Shown: piece by piece, positions 51,222-60,475 of the stretch | Position numbering within the stretch: the first letter of the stretch is position 1 | Layout of the letters: each line of letters begins with the position of its first letter | Source: Amia ocellicauda | Lineage: Eukaryota; Chordata; Actinopteri; Amiiformes; Amiidae | Direction of reading: 5' to 3' | NCBI RefSeq assembly: GCF_036373705.1 | Contig: NC_089851.1 | Span: 52,793,812-52,857,811 of the forward strand | Length of the DNA stretch: 64,000 nucleotides | Notes under the pieces: model-generated | The model's database searches: none | What the model was told of the DNA's origin: nothing | The model's input: only the letters and a program-made list of their open reading frames with translations | Program-made: the position numbers and the translations under genes

Positions 51222-51908
51222 GTACCACTCATCTCCACTACAAATAGGAAAAAGAGGCTACAATTTGCACAAGCTCACCAAAATTGGACAGTTGAAGACT
51301 GAAAAAATGTTGCCTGGTCTGATGAGTCTCGATTTCTTTTGAGACATTCAGATGGTAGAGTCAGAATTTGGCGTAAACAGAATGAGAACATGGATCCATC
51401 ATGCCTTGTTACCACTGTGCAGGCTGGTGGTGGTGGTGTAATGGTGTGGGGGATGTTTTCTTGGCACACTTTATGCCCCTTATTGCCAATTGGGCATCGT
51501 TTAAATGCCACGGCCTACCTGAGCATTGTTTCTGACCATGTCCATCCCTTTATGACCACCATGTACCCATCCTCTGATGGCTACTTCCAGCAGGATAATG
51601 CACCATGTCACAAAGGTCGAATCATTTCAAATTGGTTTCTTGAACATGACAATGAGTTCACTGTACTAAACTGGCCCCCACAGTTACCAGATCTCAGCCC
51701 AATAGAGCATCTTTGGGATGTGGTGGAACGGGAGCTTTGTGCCCTGGATGTGCATCCCACAAATCTCCATCAATTGCAAGATGCTATCCTATCAATATGG
51801 GCCAACATTTCTAAAGAATGCTTTCAGCACCTTGTTGAATCAATGCCACGTAGAATTAAGGCAGTTCTGAAGGCAAAAGTGGGTCAAACACCAAGTGAGT
51901 ACCAAGTG
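51222..51908 (+). pseudogene. 5'-truncated Tc1/mariner transposase, DD36E type
   Basis: The readable protein begins VPLISTTNRKK and contains WTVED, then WSDESRF with the first catalytic Asp, then VMVWGMFSW, then QQDNAPCHK with the second Asp and LSPIEHLWD with the Glu. Thirty-six residues lie between the last Asp and Glu, so this is the DD36E class rather than the DD34E of most fish Tc1. The N-terminal DNA-binding half is missing at the satellite junction. A TGA at 51,300 replaces an expected Trp codon after WTVED. From there the frame is open to 52,031, but similarity fades after KVGQTPSEY. No ATG start, 5' terminal repeat or clear 3' terminal repeat was found. It is a dead DNA transposon copy. 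Confidence 0.88.
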
Positions 51909-52030
51909 AAATCTATTAAAGTATTGAAGTATCCCAATGTTATAAGTTACACTTCATGTATACATGTGTTTGGAAGTTTATCCAAATATATTCTACCAGT
52001 ATATTTAGAATGCAACATTTTTGCAGTCTA

Positions 52031-52440
52031 ATATATTCACAGTATACAATACATGCAATATGAGATTGTTGTGTATTTAGCAGTATACTAAATGTATATT
52101 ATAAGGAGACATATATGTATGCATTTTTATATATTTAGTATAAAATACATGTGTAGATGTTACAGTATATTTGCATATAATTATATATATTAAAAACAAG
52201 TTTACATATAATTCTGAATATACTTAAGTTATATTAAACAATATTTGTATTGTATAATATAGTGTATTTGACCATATTTATGTATCAAGTGACATACTAA
52301 AACTGCAATTGATATTTAAAAGTATATTTTCACCATATATTATAAAATGGTATGCACATTTATAAAACATATTAATACATTAAAATACATTTCATATTTC
52401 AGAATAATATATATTTTTAAATATTTTATTTTTGTAAGGG
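52031..52440. other. AT-rich DNA with recurring GTATATTTA-like motifs
   Basis: Very AT-rich sequence with many loose copies of TATATT, GTATAC and TTTAGTATA. It may be the 3' non-coding part of the DD36E element or old AT-rich repeat. No terminal inverted repeat or gene was seen. Confidence 0.5.
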
Positions 52441-52458
52441 TATCTTCCATAAATGCAG

Positions 52459-52638
52459 TTTTACCAAACAAAGGAAAACCAGGAAAGGTTGGTGGAGGAG
52501 ATTACGCAGTTTTGGCAGCCCATTCTGAAACCCACTGCAGAATATATTCTGGCAGGAGGTCTGATTAAAATACTGGAAAATCTTCAATCAAAGTCAAGAA
52601 ATGTGTCAAAAGGCTTCCAGTTTCCTTTCCTGCCATGA
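52459..52638 (+). CDS. Possible exon or relic frame of unknown protein
   Basis: A frame following AATGCAG at 52,453-52,458, a possible but weak acceptor, encodes about 59 residues. They include QERLVEEITQFWQPILK and AEYILAGGLIKILENLQ, look like two amphipathic helices, and end at a stop at 52,636-52,638. Codon content is less AT-rich than the flanks, which hints at former coding DNA. I do not recognise the family. It could be a last exon, a piece of a decayed transposon, or chance. Confidence 0.25.
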   Translation, partial: FYQTKENQERLVEEITQFWQPILKPTAEYILAGGLIKILENLQSKSRNVSKGFQFPFLP

Positions 52639-52679
52639 GAAGTATGCTGATTTCAGAACCTCTATGAAGTAGATTCCTT

Positions 52680-52870
52680 ATTTTTCAAAAAATAAGTAAT
52701 GGTTATTTTTTTCACTGTTTCCTCAATATATTAATAATAAACTGTTTTATTTTTTTCTGCAAAATAAGTAAAGTTTACTTATTTATTTCTGGAGAAATAA
52801 GTAATAGTTACTCATTCCTTATTTCTGTTTCCCTGTTTTTTCACAAAATAAGTAATGGTTATTTCAAAAA
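52680..52870. repeat. Degenerate AAATAAGTAATGGTTATT repeats
   Basis: Four loose copies of a roughly 18-bp phrase lie near 52,688, 52,761, 52,794 and 52,844, for example AAAATAAGTAATGGTTATTT and AAATAAGTAATAGTTACT. Spacers of T-rich sequence with CCTGTTT or CTGTTTCC separate them. Origin unknown. Confidence 0.6.
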
Positions 52871-53068
52871 TCCCTGTTTACAAATGTAAGGACTTATAGG
52901 ACAACAGCATTACATACAGATAGATAACATACATTAGTTATTATGCTTACAAGTGTCCATTATAAACAATCTATTAACAAATTATTGATTATGTTATTGT
53001 TATATGATTATTACAAATTATACATATATTAGACATTTTTATTTAAACATTTTTGCTATACTATGTAG

Positions 53069-53317
53069 TTTGCATGTTCTCCCCGTGTCCACGTGGGTTT
53101 CCTCCCACCGTCCAAAGACATGTGGGTTAGGTTAATTGGCTTCTCTAAATTGCCCTGTATGTGGGTGTGTCTGCGTGTGTGTGTGTGTGTGTGTGTGTGT
53201 TGCCCAGCGATGGACTGGGGTCCCGTCCTGGGTGTATTCCTGCCTTGTGCCCTTTGCCTGCCGGGATCAGTGCTCGGCGACCTTCGCCAGGATAACTGGT
53301 TTCAAAAATGGATGGAT
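53069..53317 (+). mobile_element. 5'-truncated fish SINE inside the palindrome
   Basis: It starts at TTTGCATGTTCTCCCCGTG and runs through CCTCCCACCGTCCAAAGACAT, AGGTTAATTGGC, TAAATTGCCC, GCGATGGACTGG and CCAGGATAA to the tail AAAATGGATGGAT. These phrases form the body of a very common tRNA-derived SINE type in fish (V-SINE-like). The tRNA-derived head is missing. A (GT)n run at 53,174-53,200 has expanded inside it. Confidence 0.82.
53174..53200. repeat. (GT)n microsatellite within the SINE
   Basis: About 13 GT units, an expansion of the GTGTGTCTGCGTG segment of the SINE body. Confidence 0.95.
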
Positions 53318-53545
53318 AATAGCAGTAATTAACTGGCATGGCAGTTAATGATAATAGATTGATATCGGTGTGCGAATGTCATGTTATTATACCCTTTATT
53401 AAATATGTTATTAAATACCTTAAAACATATTATAGCAAAAAAGTTTAAAAATGTCTAATATATTTATAAATTGTAAAATTAATCATATAATAATAACATA
53501 ACATGTTAATAGATTGTTTATAATGGACACTTAAAATAAAGCATT

Positions 53546-53894
53546 ACCATTATTCTTAATACATGGATACAAGATAATCAACAACATGGGAGGGCTTGAG
53601 AATCTGCTATGGCTTTGTGCAAGGAAATTTGGCACTGAATAAATGTTGGCTACGGCAAACATGCGCTGCTGTACAGGCTGACAGAGACACTGTGATGCAT
53701 TTCTTCAATGAGTGATGCTTACTTAATCTTTATTTCCATTTCCCAGTTTAAGGACACTTATCTCTACAGCATTACTTCAGTAGTTCACGCAGCCCCCTAT
53801 AGAAGTCAGCGGAAGATGTAGTGATTGAAGTAATGGAGGTATCTTGGCCTGTACACACTTGGCAGAGGGAACGACAGCCTGGCCATGGAACACC
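53546..53894. other. Stretch with no recognised feature
   Basis: Moderately AT-rich DNA between the palindromic element and the Tc1 fragment. No coding frame, terminal repeat or RNA gene was recognised. Confidence 0.5.
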
Positions 53895-54110
53895 TACCCC
53901 CAGCTCCATCTTGAGATTAGCGATTGTTCTCTTGATTGTTGACATTGACACAGATACGCCTACCTCCTGGAGGGTATTCTTGATCTGGCCAACTGTTGTG
54001 AAGGGGTTTTCCTCACCAGGGAAAATATTCTGTCATCCACCACAGTTGTTTTCCGTGGTGTTCCTGGCCTTTTGGTGTTCCTGCGCTCACCAGTACGTTC
54101 TTATTAGTGG
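53895..54110 (-). pseudogene. Tc1 transposase N-terminal fragment (DNA-binding part)
   Basis: Read on the minus strand it gives GTPRKTTVVDDRIFSLVRK, then, after a one-base frameshift near 54,013, FTTVGQIKNTLQEVGVSVS and STIKRTIAN. This is the linker and second helix-turn-helix of fish Tc1 transposases (usual forms GRPRKTTVVDD and GQIKNTLQEVGVSVSKSTI). The catalytic domain does not follow. It probably belongs to the same family as the C-terminal piece at 54,159, which faces the other way. Confidence 0.85.
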
Positions 54111-54158
54111 ATTTGGCCCCACCTAATGTTTTTGCTCTCTGATTGGTTTGTTTTGATA

Positions 54159-54307
54159 TCTAAGGCAAAACACCCCAAGAACAAGCAGGATCTAAAGACA
54201 GCTGTAGTGCAGGCCTGGCATAGCATCACCAGGGAAGAAACCCAGCATCTGGTGATGTCTATGGGTTCCAGACTTCAGGCAGTCATTGACTGCAAAGGAT
54301 TTGCAAC
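54159..54307 (+). pseudogene. Tc1 transposase C-terminal fragment
   Basis: Plus-strand residues KAKHPKNKQDLKTAVVQAW, then SITREETQHLVMSMGSRLQ and AVIDCKGFAT, match the C-terminal end of fish Tc1 transposases (usual form NKQELKTA...ITREETQRLVMSMG...DCKGF). The catalytic core is absent. After GCAAC at 54,303-54,307 the Tc1 sequence breaks off and resumes at 54,744 with CAAGTATTGAAA. Confidence 0.88.
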
Positions 54308-54743
54308 TGATAGGGAGACATTTTACTCCCTCAATAAACAGGCGGACAAGGAATACTCAGGACCCGATTTAACTGAAATAATACCAAAATAGTTTATTCA
54401 GCTACAACTAAGTGCTCTGGAGATGGTCAGTCAGCAAGACACATCTAAGGTTTTTCTAAAGAACATGCTATCATATACAAGATGACTCCCTTTGGTTGCT
54501 GGGCAACTGGATGACGTCAATGATGTACCCCAAACTTGATCACAGACTTCTCCTTTGTCTTCTGTTTTCTCTATAGCCTTGGATGAAAATGTTTTTCTAA
54601 AAATCAGCTACACAGAACTACTGCACCTGTCCTCTGCGGAGCAATACACAAAGCTTAAATTCATACATGGGTTACACAATCTTACTGCAACAATGGTGCA
54701 AATATATTTGGCATTCGGACAGGCCACTGTCCCGCATCACAAC
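54308..54743. mobile_element. Probable 436-bp insertion inside the Tc1 3' end
   Basis: Tc1 sequence on both sides would read continuously if this stretch were removed: TTTGCAAC joins CAAGTATTGAAA, the usual last codons and stop. A 4-bp CAAC appears on both edges (54,304-54,307 and 54,740-54,743), as a target-site duplication would. The insert's ends (TGATAGGGAG and CCCGCATCA) show no inverted repeat, and I do not recognise it. Short open frames in it (54,555-54,767) look incidental. Confidence 0.5.
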
Positions 54744-54810
54744 CAAGTATTGAAACTCACAATTTAATTAATGATTATGTTAGTTTGTCCAAATACTTTT
54801 GAGCCCCTAA
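54744..54810 (+). mobile_element. 3' end of the interrupted Tc1 element
   Basis: CAAGTATTGAAACTCACAAT is followed by TGATTATGTTAGTTTGTCC and AAATACTTTTGAGCCCCT. The last phrase is the inner part of a terminal repeat common to fish Tc1 elements. The exact end is worn. Confidence 0.75.
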
Positions 54811-55176
54811 AATTAAAGTCACAGAGGGGTTTATATGTGTAGCAGAGAGGAGCAGAGGACGGTGAAGGAGAGTGCTGGTCCAATGGGAGTTCGAGGATGA
54901 TAGAACAAGTGCACATGGTGCCGAGGAATGTTAAGTGGCTGATTGCTGGGGAATGTGAGGGTTTAGAATTCCGGTGATGCTGACCTCTGCAGGGGAGCTT
55001 GTGAATTGCGGGATGTGTGGGATACAACAGTGACAATACCACTTGTTATTGTGTGTTTGAGTTTACTTGCATGGATTTTCTATTCATGTCAATATTAAAA
55101 TTCCAAAGCATAACATTTATTCACAACATGCTTTAGTGTTAAATGTTTGATATGGCAGCGCATATAAAGGTGTATA
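54811..55176. other. Stretch with no recognised feature
   Basis: Between two Tc1 remnants. A minus-strand frame (54,764-55,042) has no protein-like features. Nothing else recognised. Confidence 0.5.
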
Positions 55177-55608
55177 CAGCTCTGGAAAAAATTAAGAGAC
55201 CAGTGCACAATTATCAGTTTCTCTGGTTTTACTATTTATAGGTATATGTTTTGGTAAAATGAACATTTTTGTTTTATTCTATAAACTGCTGAAAACATTT
55301 TTCCCAAATTCCAAATAAAAATATTGTCATTTAGAGCATTTATTTGCAGAAATTTACAACTGGACAAAATTACAAAAAAGATGCAGTGTTGTCAGACCTC
55401 AAATAATGCAAAGAAAATAAGTTCATATTAATTTTTAAAAAACATAATACTAATGTTTTAACTTACAAAGAGTTCAGAAATTAATATTTGGTGATTTTCA
55501 ATCACAGCATTCATGCGTCTTGGCATGCTCTCCACCAGTCTTTCACATCGCTGTTGGGTGACTTTATGCCACTCCTGGCGCACAAATTCAAGCAACTCGG
55601 CTTTGATT
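55177..55608 (-). mobile_element. Tc1-like element end: terminal repeat plus transposase C-terminus
   Basis: The terminal repeat CAGCTCTGGAAAAAATTAAG starts at 55,177 directly after a TA (55,175-55,176), the standard Tc1/mariner target. On the minus strand 55,608-55,458 encodes KAELLEFVRQEWHKVTQQR, then CERLVESMPRRMNAVIEN and a stop, the C-terminal end of a DD34E-type Tc1 transposase. The rest of the element is missing beyond 55,608, where a LINE fragment begins. Confidence 0.87.
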
Positions 55609-55633
55609 GATGCGTCCTTCACAAAGACAAATC

Positions 55634-55722
55634 TGCATCTCTTCCTGCTTGTCTGCTATCTCTGCCTGGATGCACTCACACCACCTCAAGCTCAACCTCT
55701 CCAAATCTTTTTTACATTCCGT
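55634..55722 (+). mobile_element. LINE reverse-transcriptase fragment
   Basis: One plus-strand frame reads CLSAISAWMHSHHLKLNLSK, the segment of fish non-LTR retrotransposon reverse transcriptases usually seen as ISAWM..HHLKLN..KTE. It is only about 30 codons long. The clade (L2 or Rex1-like) cannot be settled from this length. Confidence 0.6.
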
Positions 55723-55800
55723 TAATTCCTTTAGAAATCAGGATAAATTGGGTAAAACCAGAAAAGCATCTAATTAATTCTCATTCAGGAGTCAACATAA

Positions 55801-55984
55801 AAAACAGAAAAGAAACAGAAAACCATCCTGAGGTTCTGTGACACCGAAGAAGGTTTCCTACTGTTCACAGAGAAAGGGGAGCAATTGCTTGCCCCAGTGG
55901 AGGACCTTCTATGGCAGATGGGATTGAAGACTGTGGAGGAGATCGAACAGCTTCTCCCTGTAGTAGCAGACATAACTATCCAAA
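55801..55984 (+). CDS. Possible internal exon of an unknown protein
   Basis: A 61-codon frame contains ILRFCDTEEGFLLFTEKGEQ and then LLAPVEDLLWQMGLKTVEEI and EQLLPVVADIT. It ends at CAAA followed by GTAAAA, a good splice donor (GT at 55,985-55,986). A pyrimidine-rich tract and CATTCAG lie just upstream at about 55,788, but an in-frame TAA at 55,798-55,800 means the acceptor would have to be a later AG such as 55,806-55,807 or 55,817-55,818. Composition is clearly less AT-rich than around it. I do not recognise the family, and it may be a relic exon. Confidence 0.35.
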
Positions 55985-56751
55985 GTAAAAAAAAAATGCA
56001 ATCAATCTATTGCAATTAGCAATGAGGAGTAGCATTTAGTGCTATTGTTTGGCTCCAAACCAGAAGCCTATTGGATGATGTGTTATTTTAAATAAGTATG
56101 TATAATATAAAAATAGTAACAGACTGATTTGTTTTTTTGTATACACATATTTTACTGTTTTAGTTTTTAATTTACTTTTTTTTAATTAAGTTAATTACAT
56201 GCAATTAAATGTGTGTGTATATATATGTTTCCAATTTTGTTTACTTTTTAACAAAATTAAAGTGTTCCGAAGCCCAACCCTGCAGCAACACCAGTCTATC
56301 ACAAGGCAACTCTAATTATCTCTAATTAAGGACACAAGTCTAACACAGGGTAACTCTAATTCTAATGTTTGTTATATTTCTTTTTGATAATTTTCAAGAT
56401 AAGAAAATGTACAAACAAATGATATATGCCAATATTCAGTAAATAATTATCCATTAAGTTTAATCTGAGGATTTTTACAGCTTTTCTTCTACCCCCAAAA
56501 TTCCAACTCCTGTTACAACTTTGGTAGAAACATAGTATACATACATTCCCTATATTATCCTTATCTAATAGCCTTAGCTTATTTTCCTTAAACACCTTTT
56601 TCAAATCATTTAACGTTTCGATTATTTTCAAAAACTACTACTAGTAGCTTACTACTGTTAACAATAACTTACATGTACTTATAGTAACTTACATACTGTA
56701 GCATTGGAGGGGCATTTTATTGGTTATTATGAATTATTATTTATTATTTTG
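55985..56751. other. AT-rich stretch with no recognised gene
   Basis: AT-rich DNA with short runs of T and TA. A minus-strand frame at 56,362-56,631 has AT-driven composition (many I, L, K and N residues) and no family features. Confidence 0.5.
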
Positions 56752-56801
56752 TTTTGTAAGGATAAGGGTGTCTGCCAAGAGATAAATAATAATAATAATT
56801 T
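56752..56801 (+). mobile_element. L2-type LINE/SINE 3' tail
   Basis: TTTTGTAAGGATAAGGGTGT followed by CTGCCAAGAGATAAATAATAA matches the conserved 3' stem-loop tail shared by fish L2-like LINEs and their SINEs (usual form GGATAAG.GCGTCTGCCAAATG), ending in an AAT microsatellite. The usual CGCTCT part has been lost. No body of the element is recognised upstream. Confidence 0.65.
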
Positions 56802-58067
56802 AATTATTGAAACAGCGATACACAGCAGACCGACACTGTACACACTGCCGGTTTTTCTGCCGCTCACGCTTGGCTGCCTGAAGAGCTGGAGTCTCTGGCC
56901 TGCGCCCCCTCCTCCCCTGTCTGCTGGCCAGGAGCCGTAAGTGTCCATCCTCATTTCTGATGCCAATGTAGTATTTTCAGCGGGGGAAAACAAGTAGCCC
57001 ACAAATCGCTTGCTTACTTGCTGCTAGATTTATTGAAGAAAAAAACTACGCGCCTCTTGCCCAGAAGAAGTTCACACAGTTCCAGGTGTTGCTCCGCACA
57101 CGTGGTCACCAACTCTAAAACCCCTGCACACACCCTAATAAACCCCAGCTACCTTACCTAAATTAGCATAACACATTTTTAAATAAATTAAACTGAGCAC
57201 TTTATCTCCGTTGTTACACATACATAGTATTAATAATTATACTGTTCTTACCATATGTAAATCCTGCAATAAATCATTCCCCAGCGTGAAGTAATTTTCG
57301 CAAAACGAAATCCAAATATAAATTTTTGCTAGTCTTTAGATGTGCCCAGCAAATGTAGTCTGTAACTCTAAGTTAAAACTTTAATAACACTCATGTATTA
57401 CAATCAAACTTGAAAAATAGGGCATCCAAAACAGGAATGTCACAAAATGTTGTATCACTATATTAAAATAATATCATATGAAAGCTGTTGGGACTGAGGG
57501 ACGGAAGCTCAGTTCGTTAGCTTTGCCCCTCATATTAGGAATTGGGGGTGCACAAAATGTACTAATTTATGTTTAATCTTAATTGTAAACTACTGTAAAT
57601 AAATGAATAAACATATCAAGATGGCTTCCTTTGATCTACTGGCAGAGGTCTGGTCTCATAGTTCTCAAAGCAACTGTTGATCAATAATGATGAGGTGACC
57701 TCTCCAGCCACAGATTAGCCACAGAAATCTTGAAGGAGATGCTGGGAGTGTCAGAACAGCCTTGCTAAAATTTGCTTGCTTGACAATTAATATAATTGGC
57801 TCTGTTGACATGTTTTTCAATCATTAATATAAAACATTATACAGTTTATACAAAACATTAATACCGGCTCTTCAAAAAGTTTTACATTTATATTTATAAA
57901 TGTTATTTTGTATACTGGTAAGTTAGCCTTGATTGGTCTTTGTTCACATATTTTTCTTTTTAAGCTGTCAAAAGCAAAATATTCCATACCTCTGTTTTGG
58001 ATAGCGTACAGTTGCTAATAATAATACAAACCATACATTTCATTACAATAACACACACACATATATA
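56802..58067. other. Stretch with no recognised feature
   Basis: Part of it (56,840-56,940) is GC-rich with overlapping open frames on both strands, but no motif. The remainder is AT-rich. No terminal repeats, tRNA or protein family recognised. Confidence 0.45.
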
Positions 58068-58140
58068 TTAAGGCTGTCAGTCCATTCAAATATTTGATCG
58101 GTTAATCAATGGGCAATTGCTGATTAATCGGGCACTTATT
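58068..58140. mobile_element. hAT-like terminal sequence (tentative)
   Basis: TAAGGCTGTCAGTCCATTC, followed by TTTGATCGGTTAATCAATGG and GATTAATCGGGCA, resembles the end of widespread vertebrate hAT-type elements (usual form TAGGGCTGTCAAtCGATTAA with later GATTAATCG). No second end was found. Confidence 0.4.
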
Positions 58141-58837
58141 AAAATAAAAACAACGCTGTAACATGAATGGTAAAATATATATATATATAGGAATATATAT
58201 TTAAAAAACACCAAATCATTATAATAAGCAAACTAAATTATAATTGCTACAGCAAATGGGTGCTCACAAATTATACTGTAAACTACACTGCTCTTGTAAG
58301 AAAAGCATTGCATGCAAATGAAACAGAAAACCTTTCCTTGTCTTCAATATTTCCTTACAAATCGAGTTTGAATCCAAAGTTTAGTTTCCCATTAGCGGCT
58401 TGTGACCCTGTAGTTTGTGTGCTGATACTGTACACGTGATGTGATCTTTTGCATGATTTGCCTTTATAATTTAACTCTAGAAGTGCACGGCTGGTCAGTT
58501 TGACTGATTTAATTTGAATTACTATGTGTTCCTGAATACACTATGGATACCAATTCCTGACTTTTCCTAAATATATGTATTAAATATGCCTACAGCATTT
58601 TAGCTTTTTTTATTAAGTTTTTTATTTGATCATTATTATACTATAGTTTTGGCTCTTGTAGGTAGTTTGAAATGTCGGTGCTTCTAGTGTGTACTGTATA
58701 CTAGCCAGTCATTATAATAGACATTTTTAATTTGTTTAAATCTGCTTGATAAATGATCTTTTAAGAACTATACTGTGATGATTATATATATATATATATA
58801 TACTGTGTCATTTATGTTGTTGTAACTTACCATTACA
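58141..58837. other. AT-rich stretch with TA microsatellites
   Basis: Contains short TA runs near 58,179-58,190 and 58,784-58,802. No gene or element end recognised. Confidence 0.5.
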
Positions 58838-58885
58838 TATAGTGTGCCTTCCAGATGTATGCATACCCCTGATTCAATGTAACAA
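58838..58885. mobile_element. Tc1-like terminal repeat remnant
   Basis: AGTGTGCCTTCCAGATGTAT and GCATACCCCTGATTCA resemble a fish Tc1 end of the form CAGTGCCTTGC..AAGTATTCATACCCCT. No transposase sequence follows within the next kilobase. Confidence 0.45.
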
Positions 58886-59455
58886 AAATAGTTTTAGCAA
58901 AGAAAAGAGAACAATGTTTTTTGTTTGTTTTTGTTTTGTTTAAATACATGCACACATGAAACAATGTAGGACTATCAGTGTTAGATATCGCAAAAATATT
59001 AAAGTACAAGTTTTGAACAAATATGCAAATATGTTTTTGCGAAGTACAGTACTGAAACTAGTATTGCTTTCATTAATTTCTGCAACAAATACTGAGTGTA
59101 CACTTGCATAGATGTGAGTGAAGCCATCTTCTTTTTGCCAATGTACAGCATGGCAGAAGCTGCCATTACTAAATATTCCTATACATATTTACACTCTTGA
59201 TCTTGCTTTTCTCTTTCAAAACTCAAAACTTCACCATGTAGTCTCGCTCCCAAACACCCTTTATATAGCATGCAATTGCATCACGATTTAATCTGTATTC
59301 ACCTGATTAAATCATGCAATTTCATGCATTCGGATTTCATGAAATCCAACGAAATTGAACACATTCGGATTCCATGGAAATTTCATAGTGTATCGCAAAG
59401 CTCTTTACAAGAAAATATAGTTAATTAAATATTAAAACTACAATTAAGATAGACA
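58886..59455. other. Stretch with no recognised gene
   Basis: AT-rich. At 59,320-59,390 ATTCGGATT occurs twice beside ATGAAATCC and CCATGGAAATTTCAT phrases, a small nest of imperfect direct and inverted repeats. Nothing else recognised. Confidence 0.45.
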
Positions 59456-59770
59456 ATAAAACAATACAATTATACTATAGTACTTACTACAGTAGTACAA
59501 CAAATACTGTAGGACACTGTTGTATACCACACTAAACTTTTATACTATGGTATACTGAATAATGTGTGACATACGATAGTACAATGTTATACTACAGTAT
59601 ACTCTTGTTACGTGATATACTATAGTATCTTGTAATGTACTATAGTGCCTCCTACGGTACTTAGACAAATATTGAACTACCCTGTTGTATACTATAGTTT
59701 ACTGTAGTACCTTGTGATGTACTATAGTACTTAATATATTACATGTACACTGAAACATACTGCTTACTGT
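59456..59770. repeat. Cluster of TACTATAGTA-type palindromes
   Basis: Many short self-complementary motifs (ACTATAGTAC, ACTACAGTA, TACTATAGT and ACTGTAGTAC) recur at irregular spacing over about 300 bp, with CTTGTAATGTAC / CTTGTGATGTAC repeated. It may be a degenerate tandem repeat or MITE. No coding content. Confidence 0.6.
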
Positions 59771-60099
59771 ACTTCCACAATGTTTCTCATGGAACTTTAG
59801 CATTCTAGTTATAAATAATATCATCATTATTATTATGCTTTTACTTTGTATTGCCTACAGGTCTTACACATACTAGTACAGACTGTTACCGAGGGTCTGG
59901 TGGAGAGAAAATGGCCACCTATTCCTTAAGAAAATCATATTAATAAATATATCTTCACTTCAGACATTTGTGACATTGCTATATTTAAAACAATTTATAC
60001 AAATAACAGAATTAAGATAAAATTGTGGTGCAGTTCCCCTTAAAGTCTAAGAAAAACTTATTTTAGCAAATACATTGTTTATTCATTACTTGAATCGCT

Positions 60100-60475
60100 T
60101 CACATTACATAAATAAATGAATAAATGTAGTAGTGTTGACATAAATAAATGTCCATTTGAACTTGTATTTATGTATTAATGTATTGATTATTTTCACTGT
60201 AATTAAAATTTAAAACAAATTCACAGTGAAAATAATAAATAAATGTTGAAATAAATAAATACATGTTCTAATAAATACATGGAGATTTATTTATTATTGT
60301 ATTTAATTCAAAATCTGTTTATTTATCCATCTATTTATTTCCACATTAATTAATGTATTTATTATTTTCTCCATGTATTTATTTTTAATTTTGTCATGGA
60401 TAGTATGGAGGATAATTTGTGCCAAAATGTAAAAAAAAAAAAAAAAAATGTATAAATAAATAAATAAATAAATAT
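60100..60475. repeat. AT-rich hairpin repeat with AAAT and poly(A) runs
   Basis: TTATTTTCACTGT (near 60,190) and ACAGTGAAAATAA (near 60,224) form one stem. AAATACATGGAGA (near 60,273) and TCTCCATGTATTTA (near 60,369) form another. AAATAAATG phrases repeat throughout. It ends with a run of about 18 A (60,430-60,447) and AAAT units (60,455-60,472). It may be an old MITE. Confidence 0.6.

Larger units (their letters stand above)
52945..53545. mobile_element. Palindromic MITE-like element split by a SINE
   Basis: The left arm (about 52,945-53,070) and right arm (about 53,420-53,545) are reverse complements over roughly 110-125 bp with few changes. The outer part AAGTGTCCATTATAAACAAT appears inverted on the right as ATTGTTTATAATGGACACTT, and the inner part TTTTTGCTATA as TATAGCAAAAA. 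A SINE lies between the arms. The element has no coding capacity. Its superfamily is not clear, and the target-site duplication was not resolved. Confidence 0.8.

Noticed and set aside
53093-53348. Open frames over the GT run on both strands
   Set aside because: They lie within the SINE body and its microsatellite.
54764-55042. Minus-strand 92-codon frame
   Set aside because: It overlaps a Tc1 terminal region and has no domain features or splice signals.
56362-56631. Minus-strand 89-codon frame
   Set aside because: Composition follows local AT richness and no motif is visible.
56704-57002. Frames on both strands around 56.7-57.0 kb
   Set aside because: Both run through an AAT microsatellite and an L2-type tail. 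Neither shows protein features.
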